Below are positions 1-6,112 of a stretch of DNA of 6,112 bases, piece after piece. The notes under the pieces were generated by a model. It saw only the letters and a list, made by a program, of their open reading frames with translations, searched no databases and had not been told where the DNA came from. Origin of the DNA: Endomicrobium sp. (lineage in GTDB: Bacteria > Elusimicrobiota > Endomicrobiia > Endomicrobiales > Endomicrobiaceae); assembly GCA_031278115.1 (NCBI GenBank), contig JAITKZ010000024.1, positions 1 to 6,112 on the forward strand, read 5' to 3'. A program made the translations under genes and the position numbers. Each line of letters starts with the position of its first letter. Position 1 is the first letter of the stretch.

Positions 1-62
1 GATAACTCTTTATAACGATTCCCTAATTCCAAGATTTTATTTTTTGTTATTTGGTTTATCAT
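1..62 (-). CDS. N-terminus of an unidentified protein, cut by the left window edge
   Basis: An ATG at 62-60 on the minus strand opens a frame that stays open to the left edge (20 complete codons, beginning MINQITKNKILELGNRYKEL). A GGTG ribosome binding site lies at 69-72, six bases before the ATG, and an in-frame TAA lies a few codons upstream, so this is a well-defined gene start. The residues are charged and helix-prone, but too few are visible to name a family. The gene is transcribed away from the sce7726-family gene, with a 618-bp region between the two starts. The start is reasonably supported. The product is unknown. Confidence 0.6.
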   Translation of the reverse strand, partial: MINQITKNKILELGNRYKEL

Positions 63-122
63 CTTTTTCACCAATTCTTAAATTTGGTAATAAGTTTGCT
101 CTCAATGAAAGATGGAAATTAC

Positions 123-138
123 ACAATATGCATATTGT
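123..138. repeat. Perfect 16-bp palindrome
   Basis: Positions 123-130 (acaatatg) are followed directly by their exact reverse complement at 131-138 (catattgt), with no spacer. It lies 61 bp upstream of the left-edge gene and just before a longer inverted repeat at 146-186. A dimeric repressor operator or a recombination site would look like this, but the sequence alone does not tell which. Short A/T-rich palindromes also arise by chance. Confidence 0.55.
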
Positions 139-145
139 ATAAAAC

Positions 146-186
146 TTTACGTGAAAATGCAGTATTTATGATATTTTTCACGTAAA
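146..186. repeat. 12-bp inverted repeat with 17-nt loop
   Basis: The arm 146-157 (tttacgtgaaaa) is matched exactly by its reverse complement at 175-186 (ttttcacgtaaa), separated by 17 bases. Transcribed from either strand it would form a 12-bp stem. On the plus strand the stem is followed by a T-rich run (ttttt at 188-192), so a weak intrinsic terminator is possible, although the stem is A/T-rich. Together with the palindrome at 123-138 it makes a compact structured segment in front of the left-edge gene. It could be an operator, an end of a small mobile element, or a terminator. Confidence 0.55.
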
Positions 187-352
187 ATTTTTGGTTTTGG
201 GCTGAAATGAAAGGCACACTACTTACACACAACTCAAAAATGTTTCTACATACTAACTCATTTACAGGGATTACTCTATACCTTTCCCAACGGCAGCCAA
301 AGCGCACAAATTATTAGCATTTTCTAGAGGAGTTTATTGAATAGGTAAATAG

Positions 353-563
353 AATAGAAATTTTCTGAGCGAACAAGCACAAAAAGACGAAATAAAAAAA
401 CTCCGATACTTGTATAGACTTCGGAAAACTCGTATCCGAGAATTACAGAGAGTTATTGGAGTTTTACACTCAAATTCCTGCTTTGGAACAACTTATAGCG
501 GATATTAAGCCAAACCCCGAATATACTGCTCCAACCAATATAACTTATATCTATCCCTGTTAG
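353..563 (+). pseudogene. Coding-like relic, two overlapping frames
   Basis: No intact gene is present, but two overlapping plus-strand frames look protein-like. The first is open at 353-505 (stop 506-508) and has a charged helical stretch, LSEQAQKDEIKKLRYL, near its start. The second is open at 396-560 (stop TAG 561-563) and reads SENYRELLEFYTQIPALEQL followed by IADIKPNPEYTAPTNI. Joining the front of the first to the back of the second around 400-410 would need one frameshift and would give one plausible C-terminal protein fragment. No in-frame start with a ribosome binding site is seen; the AGAGGAG at 325-331 is followed by early stops in the nearby frames. I read this as the tail of a decayed gene. 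The family is not recognised, and chance open frames cannot be excluded. Confidence 0.3.
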
Positions 564-613
564 TATTACATATAACGAAATAAAAAATTTAAAAATTCAT
601 TTTTTAGCTTCAA

Positions 614-657
614 TTATTTTATCAAATCTAAAAATGATATACTATAAAAAATCATTT
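614..657 (+). promoter_or_regulatory. Probable promoter of the sce7726-family gene, with small inverted repeat
   Basis: Positions 635-643 read tgatatact, an extended -10 element (TG, one base, then TATACT). A -35 box about 17-18 bp upstream, around 614-620, is poor, as is common with extended -10 promoters. Transcription would begin near 650, giving a leader of about 30 bases before the ATG at 681. A 7-bp inverted repeat (aaatgat 632-638, atcattt 651-657) flanks the -10 and could be a repressor site. The 12-mer aaaatgatatac at 631-642 recurs on the minus strand in front of the membrane-protein operon. Confidence 0.4.
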
Positions 658-680
658 AAGAATTTTCAGTAAATACTATA

Positions 681-1316
681 ATGGAACAAAAAAAATTACT
701 ATCTGCTGATTATATAAAAACTCAACTTCTTGATTGGCTTATCAAGCAAAAGAAAACAGCTATATTTGCTAATGAAGTATTATTCTCAAAATATAAAAGA
801 AGAGCAGATTTAATCTGCTTATTAAGAAATTCTTTAATTGCTTATGAAATAAAAGGTTATTTAGATAACACAAGTAAGTTAAAAAATCAAATAAGCGATT
901 ATATTAAGACTTTTGATAAAGTTTTTGTAATAACAACAAAAAATCATTTAGAGAATATCTCTACTAAACTACAAAATAAAAATATTGGAATTATTCTATA
1001 CGGCAATAATAACAATAAATTTAAGATTATAAAAAATGCAAAGCAAAATATGGTAAGAAAAGAAGATTTATTATATCTTATGGATAAAAACACATTGATT
1101 AAAGAGTTAGGCTTGAAAGAAAAGAATATAAGTATGGATAGGATTAGAAATATTGCTATAAAAATCTTATCATTGCACCATATAAAAAAATTAAGTTATG
1201 CGAAACTGTATATGAGATACAGCTCGTTATTTCAATTATTTATGAGGGATAGAAGCAATACCACATCTTTTGATGATTTGTTAAACCTGACGGGGTTTGT
1301 TGATAGGTTGAGATAA
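681..1316 (+). CDS. sce7726-family protein (PD-(D/E)XK nuclease-like)
   Basis: The 211-residue product matches what I know of the sce7726 family, small proteins of unknown function in accessory regions, often beside sce7725/Beta-like genes. Residues 25-85 look like a PD-(D/E)XK nuclease core: an acidic residue at E32, D43 in RRADLICL, then a strand ending YEIK (E56, K58), followed by a helix with NQISDYIKTFDKVFVITT (Q70, Y74). This E-D-ExK-QxxxY arrangement suggests a metal-dependent nuclease, which is inferred and not proven. The remaining part is helical and basic, with FQLFMRDR near the end, as in the family, so the protein appears full length. No clear Shine-Dalgarno precedes the ATG, unlike its neighbours. 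The last 36 bp overlap the end of the convergent Beta-family gene. Confidence 0.8.
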   Translation: MEQKKLLSADYIKTQLLDWLIKQKKTAIFANEVLFSKYKRRADLICLLRNSLIAYEIKGYLDNTSKLKNQISDYIKTFDKVFVITTKNHLENISTKLQNKNIGIILYGNNNNKFKIIKNAKQNMVRKEDLLYLMDKNTLIKELGLKEKNISMDRIRNIAIKILSLHHIKKLSYAKLYMRYSSLFQLFMRDRSNTTSFDDLLNLTGFVDRLR

Positions 1317-2432
1317 TATCGCTGTTCTTAAAGATATCGCTAAATTCAATCTTACAGAAATCCAAAAACTTGGGGATAGCCCAGAAGGCAAACCGCTTGA
1401 AGCAGTTTCAATCTGTTCTATTCCCCAGCATTCACTACCTAATAGTTTTTTTACATTCTTGTATCTATCGTCTGCTGTCATTAGGTTAGCAACTTCTGCA
1501 TACACAACAGCATACTCATTGCTGCCTTTCTTCTTCCTGTGGAAGAACCAACTCTCTTTATCGGGGCAATCTATTTTAGGTATCCAGCCACTTGCCATAA
1601 TATCTGTTCTTATAGGATTTATACAAGCGTAATCAGAATAATATAAGTTAAGATTTGATTGATTAAGTTTTTTAATCTCATTAAATAACTTAACTTCTTC
1701 AAGAGTATATTCGCCAAACTCATTAAATTCTTTATCGCTTGTTATTGTTTGCGGAAAAGAAGTCCCAGAAACAATAAAATTATCAACTGCATAATTTTTA
1801 TTTATTTTTGAAATCACATCATATATTGCTTGTGCTGATACAATACCTTGTCCTTTTTGAATAAAAGCCATATCCACGCAACATATTATTTTTGATTTAT
1901 CGCAAATAGACATTATTACATTCAAATCTGCTTCATAATATTGGTCTGTTATAGGAAACCTATAGAGGAAATAATCGTAATTTTTTGAAAGGAATTCAAC
2001 TTGTAGTTTTAAATTTTTTTGTGATTGTTCTATCGTTTTAGAACCTTCATCAGAAACTTGCAATACAGGTATTATTTTTGAAAACCTCTGCTTCTGTTCT
2101 GCTAAAAATTGACACCATGCTGAATAACCGTCTTTAGAATTTTGCAGTTCTCTAATTTTATCATTTGATAATTTATCGTCCCCTGTTAAATCTATAAAAA
2201 ATGGATTATCTTTACCAATAGATGTTTCTATTTTATCTATGCGCTTATCTAATGGAAATTCAAATTCCTGTTTTTCCTCAAAACCTTTGACTTTTCTTCT
2301 TACTTTTCTATATCGCGTCAATTCAAACATGGGAATTATTGATTTTTTTGCAGATATTGGCAGATTAGAGACACCTCTCATTTCTGCGTCACCTGTTTTA
2401 ATTATAGGCATATACGATAAACCTTTTATCAT
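1281..2432 (-). CDS. Beta-family protein (T4 beta protein-like)
   Basis: The 383-residue product has the hallmarks of the Beta protein family (Pfam Beta_protein, named after a phage T4 protein). These are an N-terminal YMPIIKTGDAEMRGV (residues 7-21) leading into a PMFELTR strand, then FFIDL (78-82), IIPVLQV, FLYRFP, a CVDM strand, IVSGTSFPQ, YSDYACINP and WIPKIDCP. The end is a G-S/SPSFWISVRLNLA segment. The alternation of short hydrophobic strands suggests a barrel-like fold. The biochemical role is unknown; sce7725-family proteins look similar and pair with sce7726-family genes. The ATG overlaps the stop of the peptidase gene (ATGA, 2429-2432). A GGAAGGA ribosome binding site at 2441-2447, eight bases upstream, fixes this start over Met8. 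No transmembrane segment is seen. Its 3' end overlaps the opposing sce7726-family gene. Confidence 0.82.
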   Translation of the reverse strand: MIKGLSYMPIIKTGDAEMRGVSNLPISAKKSIIPMFELTRYRKVRRKVKGFEEKQEFEFPLDKRIDKIETSIGKDNPFFIDLTGDDKLSNDKIRELQNSKDGYSAWCQFLAEQKQRFSKIIPVLQVSDEGSKTIEQSQKNLKLQVEFLSKNYDYFLYRFPITDQYYEADLNVIMSICDKSKIICCVDMAFIQKGQGIVSAQAIYDVISKINKNYAVDNFIVSGTSFPQTITSDKEFNEFGEYTLEEVKLFNEIKKLNQSNLNLYYSDYACINPIRTDIMASGWIPKIDCPDKESWFFHRKKKGSNEYAVVYAEVANLMTADDRYKNVKKLLGSECWGIEQIETASSGLPSGLSPSFWISVRLNLAISLRTAILSQPINKPRQV

Positions 2433-2962
2433 AACCCGTGTCCTTCCATTTTTAATGCTTTTGCTCTAACTCGTAATGCCAATGCAGAAACACCGAAAAA
2501 TTCTGCAAGGTCTGATATTTTTCTGTTACCTTGCCTTATTTGTTCTCTAAAAATATTTTCTGGCATTAAAATCTCACCCGCAAATTTATTAGCTTCATAT
2601 TCTTCTGGTGATATTGACGTTCCACGAAAAAACATAACATCTTCAAATAATGTCTTTGTATATCTGTGCAGGCAAAAATGAGCTATTTCGTGAGCTATTG
2701 TAAACCTCTGCCGTGTTTCAGGGTGTTTATTATTAACATAAACAGTCCATTTATCATTTTCTTTTCTCAATATGCCAGATATTTCGCTATCTAATGGTTT
2801 GTATTCAATCCCGATATTTAGCGCTTTTGCAACAGATGCAACATCAAGCGGACGACTTGTAATCTGCTTACCTGCAATTAATTTCAAAACATCACCCGAA
2901 GTATTGGCGAATATAGTACCATTATCAGAAGTAGAACGATTAAACTTTCTTATTATTGCCAT
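2429..2962 (-). CDS. ImmA/IrrE-family zinc metallo-endopeptidase
   Basis: A 177-residue soluble protein carrying the zinc site of ImmA/IrrE peptidases. The sequence RFTIAHEIAHFCLHR puts the HExxH at H91, E92 and H95. A downstream EYEANKFAGEILMP (121-134) supplies the third glutamate ligand (E121 or E123). The region before the active site (about 35-85) is the usual strand-rich N-terminal part, and the C-terminal stretch ISDLAEFFGVSALALRVRAKAL resembles the short helix-turn-helix-like tail of this family. Known members cleave regulators (ImmA cleaves the ICEBs1 repressor ImmR, IrrE cleaves DdrO), but no XRE-type repressor gene lies beside this one. The substrate is therefore unknown and may be an operon partner. 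The ATG has an AGAGGG site at 2968-2973, six bases away. The gene overlaps the membrane-protein gene by 23 bp and the Beta-family gene by 4 bp. Confidence 0.9.
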   Translation of the reverse strand: MAIIRKFNRSTSDNGTIFANTSGDVLKLIAGKQITSRPLDVASVAKALNIGIEYKPLDSEISGILRKENDKWTVYVNNKHPETRQRFTIAHEIAHFCLHRYTKTLFEDVMFFRGTSISPEEYEANKFAGEILMPENIFREQIRQGNRKISDLAEFFGVSALALRVRAKALKMEGHGL

Positions 2963-3593
2963 TTATACCCTCTTTACTTTCAGAATAGTCTGGCTGTGTT
3001 ATTTCATTATTACCAGACAATTTTTCAACAGTTTCTTGCAATGCAATTATAGTCTCTTTTTGTTCATTTATTTGTGTAGTCATTTTTTTATGCTCATTTT
3101 GCATATCGTCTCTAATTTGATATTGCTCGTTGATAAAATCAGACAAAATTCCATCTTTTGTATCGGATTTAAAAACATTTTCAAGTTGTTCTTTCAAATA
3201 AGACTTAAAAAAATCAGTGTCTATTTCTTCACTAACAGCTTTTCGGACTTCTGATTTTGAAACGTTTCTCAAATATATAAAGCCTACAACTAAAACTAAC
3301 CCTATCATTATTGAAAAAATTGTTATCACTGTTTCATAAAAACCTGTTATATGCTCTACAAAAGAATTTTTGTCTGTAATTTTGATAGTATTACTGCTGT
3401 TTTGCGGCAAACTAATTGAAGCGGTTTTAGATACTACCATCATTAAAGCATTGTTAAAACTTTTATGTCCTACATAAGCAACTGCAATTACTGTGAGCAA
3501 TGAAACAGCAATAGCAGTTCCTACTATTACTAAAAACCAAGTTTTTTCAGAATATCTACATTCGTGATATTTGCTTTGTTTGGATTTACCCAT
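2940..3593 (-). CDS. Two-transmembrane protein with C-terminal coiled coil
   Basis: A 217-residue protein I do not recognise. From the ATG, a short basic N-terminus is followed by a first membrane helix (about 19-41, WFLVIVGTAIAVSLLTVIAV). A polar loop of about 45 residues comes next, then a second membrane helix (about 88-108, TVITIFSIMIGLVLVVGFIYL-like). A charged helical region follows (about 110-145), then a heptad-like coiled coil (about 155-193), ending in a polar Asn/Lys-rich tail. The tail would lie on the same side as the N-terminus, probably the cytoplasm. A TTG five codons upstream (3608) could extend the frame, but the GGGAG at 3602-3606, eight bases before ATG 3593, favours the ATG. 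It is the first gene of the operon. The layout suits a membrane effector or anchor, which is inference. Confidence 0.8.
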   Translation of the reverse strand: MGKSKQSKYHECRYSEKTWFLVIVGTAIAVSLLTVIAVAYVGHKSFNNALMMVVSKTASISLPQNSSNTIKITDKNSFVEHITGFYETVITIFSIMIGLVLVVGFIYLRNVSKSEVRKAVSEEIDTDFFKSYLKEQLENVFKSDTKDGILSDFINEQYQIRDDMQNEHKKMTTQINEQKETIIALQETVEKLSGNNEITQPDYSESKEGINGNNKKV

Positions 3594-3601
3594 TACACAT
3601 G

Positions 3602-3626
3602 CTCCCAAAGTAGGTATATCATTTTA
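3602..3626 (-). promoter_or_regulatory. Probable promoter and ribosome binding site of the membrane-protein operon
   Basis: Reading the minus strand, taaaat at 3626-3621 and an overlapping extended -10, tgatatacc at 3621-3613, lie just upstream of the GGGAG site (3606-3602) and the ATG at 3593. With the first as -10 the leader would be about 20 bases. With the second, transcription would start almost at the ribosome binding site. No good -35 is visible. The 12-mer aaaatgatatac here is identical to one in front of the sce7726-family gene. Confidence 0.4.
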
Positions 3627-3641
3627 TCAGTGTTTGAAGAT

Positions 3642-3900
3642 TTAGAATTTTCTATGATTACGACTCAAACCTCTTACTTGGCATATTGCCTTAATCATAA
3701 AGTGATGTTCATATCCGGTAAGTTGCTGCCCTGTCTTTAATTTTTCAGCTATACCATTTAGAAATTTATTCCCAGAGGAATTAGAACTTTCAGCAATAAA
3801 TATCAAGCGCAAACTCTAACAATTTACCTTTTAGCGGTTACTGTATGTTTAATCGTCTTGTAATATGTCCGCATTTAGCAATTATAGCTCTTGAAGCCAT
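3642..3900 (-). pseudogene. Degenerate small gene between the RM pair and the membrane operon
   Basis: This covers most of the 333-bp gap between the methyltransferase stop and the next start. An ATG at 3900-3898 has a good AAAGG site seven bases upstream and begins MASRAIIAKCGHITRRLNIQ, then meets TAA at 3840-3838. The same frame resumes as PLKGKLLEFALDIYC before TGA. From about 3800 the neighbouring frame stays open to a TAA at 3644-3642 and is strikingly protein-like, with ESSNSSGNKFLNGIAEKLKT followed by GQQLTGYEHHFMIKAICQVRG. One stop and one frameshift would join these into a product of roughly 85 residues. Alternatively the 20-residue frame, or the distal frame from TTG 3812, is a genuine tiny gene. 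Family not recognised. Confidence 0.35.
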
Positions 3901-3926
3901 AATTAAGCCTTTGTGTTCTTTCTCTA

Positions 3927-5495
3927 TCAAATTTTATAATTGTTTATCAAAATATCATTTATATTATCAACCAAACTTTGTTCTTGTGTTTTCTTGTATT
4001 CTTGATATAATTCAAGAATTTCATTTCTATCTTTCGTATTAAGCAAAGAAATATCTAACATCTTGCCTGAATTTATATCATTAGGCTCAAATTTCTGAAG
4101 TCCATTGCCATATTCCCTGCTATTATCAACAAATATCTGTTTAGCAGTATCAGTTAAGAGATAGGCAAACAACAAATCAATATCTGTATGTGAAAATAAA
4201 TTATTCCGAGCAGGATAAATACAATGAAATGTTGTCAAATTATATATATTTGCTTCGTTCCTAACAAACTTTAACCCTGCTCTGTTAAAAACCGATACCC
4301 ATATCGGAGCAGGCAGGCGATTTTCCAATGAATACCAAGGGTTTCTGCTTGCAGTTGAATATCTTTTGTCTATTCCTTGTTCCTGCCCTAATTTCAAGTA
4401 TTTAACCACATTACTGTCGTCAGAATTTGCGGCATTCAACAAGAAAATATCTTTGTCTTGTTGTTTAAGTTTTTCAAAATCGGATTTCATAAAAAAAGAT
4501 TGCTTAACATTCATTGACTTACACATACAAGGAAGCAAATGTTTTTCATTTATAGAATACTGTCCTGCTTTGGATAAATTAAATGTGAAATAATCATTTG
4601 CTCCTGTAGCGACACCTCTCATAACTTTTGCATATTTTGTAAATGGAACTAAATTTTTATAATTGGAGCTATTTTGTTTTTGATAATAACATCTCCATTT
4701 TACAGACGGATCTAATTCATTGAAAGAATATGAATGCTCTTTTTTAGTATCAGGGTAAGAAGAAATTATCTTTTTTATTTTATCCAAGTCATTTATGTTC
4801 TTAACTTCTGTAAATTTAACTTTATCTGTTATTCCATCGTTAGCGCATAAAATAATTGAGGATGTTGTTAAAGCGTCGTAAAAAACATTTTCTTCAAAAT
4901 TTACAACAATTATATGTCTCAATGTCTTTGTTTTTAATAAATGTGTTTTTACCAACTTGCCGTAATCCGAATTTAAAAATTCAGAAGGAACAATATATGC
5001 AAGCCTTCCGTTAGGATTTAATTGATGTATTGATTTTAACAAAAACAATGTATATAGATTTGTAAAACCATTCAACTTGCAATTAAGTTTTGTTTCCATC
5101 TCTTTAAGAATACTCTTATTGTCATAATCGTGGAACTTAAAATACGGCGGATTACAAACAATCCCGTCATATTTGTTTTTCCAATCGTTATACATATAAT
5201 CTTGCAGAATAATATTTATATTTTTGTTTTTTGAAAAATGTTTTGACGCTATTTCATAAATGTTTTTATCAACCTCAAAAGATTTTATATTGATGTCAGG
5301 CTTATGCGACAATAACTCCTTTGAGAATATGCCAAGCCCCATAGCAGGCTCTAATACATTTTTCAAATCTTTATTCCCTAAAACCCATTCGTTCATAAAC
5401 TGTGCGATAGGTTTTGGAGTAAAAAATTGAGCGAACTGTTTTCTATGTTCCATAGAAACAGTTTTTGTATAGTTTTTTTCTAAAGAATTTTCCAA
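3927..5495 (-). CDS. Type II N6-adenine DNA methyltransferase
   Basis: A 522-residue enzyme that transfers methyl from S-adenosylmethionine to an adenine N6 in its recognition site, protecting the host from the partner nuclease. Motif X (KQFAQFFTP, 19-27) comes first. It is followed by motif I for cofactor binding (LEPAMGLGIF, 48-57), an acidic motif II (EVD, 74-76), D99 (motif III) and the catalytic NPPY (115-118, NPPYFKF). The long C-terminal half holds the target-recognition region and ends with REYGNGLQKFEPND, a signature of this class (Eco57I, TaqI and AccI-like enzymes). The length is normal. The start is TTG at 5495: the first ATG (Met15) would place motif X at the very N-terminus and has no ribosome site. 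The TTG itself has only a weak GGA, plus a GAGGA 17 bases upstream inside the nuclease gene. It follows the nuclease gene by 11 bp, so the two are co-transcribed. Confidence 0.92.
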   Translation of the reverse strand: MENSLEKNYTKTVSMEHRKQFAQFFTPKPIAQFMNEWVLGNKDLKNVLEPAMGLGIFSKELLSHKPDINIKSFEVDKNIYEIASKHFSKNKNINIILQDYMYNDWKNKYDGIVCNPPYFKFHDYDNKSILKEMETKLNCKLNGFTNLYTLFLLKSIHQLNPNGRLAYIVPSEFLNSDYGKLVKTHLLKTKTLRHIIVVNFEENVFYDALTTSSIILCANDGITDKVKFTEVKNINDLDKIKKIISSYPDTKKEHSYSFNELDPSVKWRCYYQKQNSSNYKNLVPFTKYAKVMRGVATGANDYFTFNLSKAGQYSINEKHLLPCMCKSMNVKQSFFMKSDFEKLKQQDKDIFLLNAANSDDSNVVKYLKLGQEQGIDKRYSTASRNPWYSLENRLPAPIWVSVFNRAGLKFVRNEANIYNLTTFHCIYPARNNLFSHTDIDLLFAYLLTDTAKQIFVDNSREYGNGLQKFEPNDINSGKMLDISLLNTKDRNEILELYQEYKKTQEQSLVDNINDILINNYKI

Positions 5496-5506
5496 AGTAT
5501 CCGACG

Positions 5507-6112
5507 TTAAAAATCCTCTTCTTTTATTCCTAACAATTTGCTTAAAGCATTTATATCAAGAAATGCTGTCCCGCCGTTAAATTTAACATAAAATAATAGC
5601 CTTCCTCTATCCATTTCTTTGCGGACGCTTGAATGAGAAGGTTCATTAACTTTTTGAGCTATGGCAATCCCTGATTTTGAATTTATCTTAATCGTGGTCT
5701 TATTTTGATTTTTTATATCTTTTTCAAGAGAGAAAATAAGGTCTTCGTTGTTAGCGTCTGAAATAACAGAAAGTATATCGCTGAAAGCAATAGCATAAAT
5801 CTTGTCAAAAAATACTTGAAAATAGTAGTGCGGAACATTAAACGTTTCAATCCATTTATACACTACTTTAATATCTTCAACTTTTGGAGTTATAGACAAA
5901 TAATCTCTTTTCTGAATTTCTTTAATAGCATTTTTTAAACGTCTGAAAAGTTCTGATACTTCAACAAGAGATTTATTTGCACTCCAAGAAGGAACTCTAA
6001 AATCTATCGTGGTTAAAGTTTTTTCATTGATACTTTTTAACAATTCCAAATAACTTTCTCTTTGAGGGGCAGTAAGCAAATCGCTATACTTTGATATTAT
6101 TTTATCTTTCAA
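5507..6112 (-). CDS. Probable type II restriction endonuclease, C-terminal part (AccI-like?)
   Basis: The frame is open to the right edge, so only the last 201 residues are seen. The edge codon is TTG, probably an internal leucine, and the true start lies outside. The sequence is soluble and mixed helix/strand. Notable stretches are [19 protein letters not shown], then [19 protein letters not shown], then [21 protein letters not shown] near the end. Together these resemble, from memory, the C-terminus of AccI-type endonucleases (AccI cuts GTMKAC). The partner methyltransferase directly downstream also has the size I recall for M.AccI. The RM assignment rests mainly on the 11-bp spacing to the methyltransferase. 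The AccI label and the recognition site are tentative, and I cannot point with confidence to catalytic residues. Confidence 0.65.
   Translation of the reverse strand: MKDKIISKYSDLLTAPQRESYLELLKSINEKTLTTIDFRVPSWSANKSLVEVSELFRRLKNAIKEIQKRDYLSITPKVEDIKVVYKWIETFNVPHYYFQVFFDKIYAIAFSDILSVISDANNEDLIFSLEKDIKNQNKTTIKINSKSGIAIAQKVNEPSHSSVRKEMDRGRLLFYVKFNGGTAFLDINALSKLLGIKEEDF

Noticed and set aside
119..307. 62-codon minus-strand open frame starting with GTG
   Set aside because: It runs straight through the palindrome and the inverted repeat, has no ribosome binding site, and its composition (VSSVPFISAQNQKF and similar) matches no family I know. A 36-codon plus-strand frame at 207-317 covers the same bases and is no better.
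1283..1298. Small stem (aaacc ... ggttt) at the convergent gene ends as a bidirectional terminator
   Set aside because: The stem is only 5 bp and no T-run follows in either direction, so it does not look like an intrinsic terminator.
2239..2469. Plus-strand open frame opposite the Beta-family gene
   Set aside because: It is a shadow of the antiparallel Beta-family coding sequence, with no promoter or ribosome site and a low-information translation.
2772..3254. 160-codon plus-strand frame opposite the peptidase and 2TM genes
   Set aside because: The hydrophobic, Phe-rich translation is the usual by-product of A/T-rich genes read backwards, and it crosses two well-supported overlapping genes.
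3594..3608. Upstream TTG start for the 2TM protein, adding five residues
   Set aside because: The TTG overlaps the GGGAG ribosome site that is properly spaced for the ATG at 3593, so the ATG is the better start.
3998..4019. 8-bp inverted repeat attcttga/tcaagaat near the methyltransferase 3' end
   Set aside because: It lies within codons for ILELYQEY in the conserved reading frame and has no T-run, so it is probably a chance product of codon use.

Overview
This is an A/T-rich bacterial window that reads as part of a defence-type accessory island. Start and stop codons are standard, Shine-Dalgarno sites are clear for most genes, and two starts or track-edge codons are TTG. Nothing here (no rRNA, tRNA or housekeeping gene) identifies the organism beyond a low-G+C bacterium, so I do not assign a taxon.

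Right part (about 3927-6112, minus strand): a restriction-modification pair. The gene running off the right edge ends like a type II restriction endonuclease, possibly of the AccI type. It is followed 11 bp later by a full-length N6-adenine DNA methyltransferase with motifs X, I and IV (NPPY) in the order expected for this class.

Middle part (about 1281-3593, minus strand): a tightly packed three-gene operon. It encodes a two-transmembrane coiled-coil protein, an ImmA/IrrE-type zinc metallopeptidase (HEIAH), and a Beta-family protein (phage T4 beta protein-like, Pfam Beta_protein). Consecutive genes overlap by 23 bp and 4 bp (ATGA), so translation is probably coupled. Running towards this operon from the left on the plus strand is a sce7726-family PD-(D/E)XK-nuclease-like gene. 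Its last codons overlap the last codons of the Beta-family gene by 36 bp, tail to tail. I infer that these four genes form one functional module next to the RM system. This is the most interesting part of the window.

Non-genic stretches: 63-680 holds a perfect 16-bp palindrome, a 12-bp inverted repeat with a 17-nt loop, a coding-like but frame-disrupted relic, and the probable promoter of the sce7726-family gene. 3594-3926 holds the probable promoter of the operon and a second gene relic on the minus strand. At the left edge a minus-strand gene begins (62 down to 1) with a good ribosome binding site and runs out of the window.
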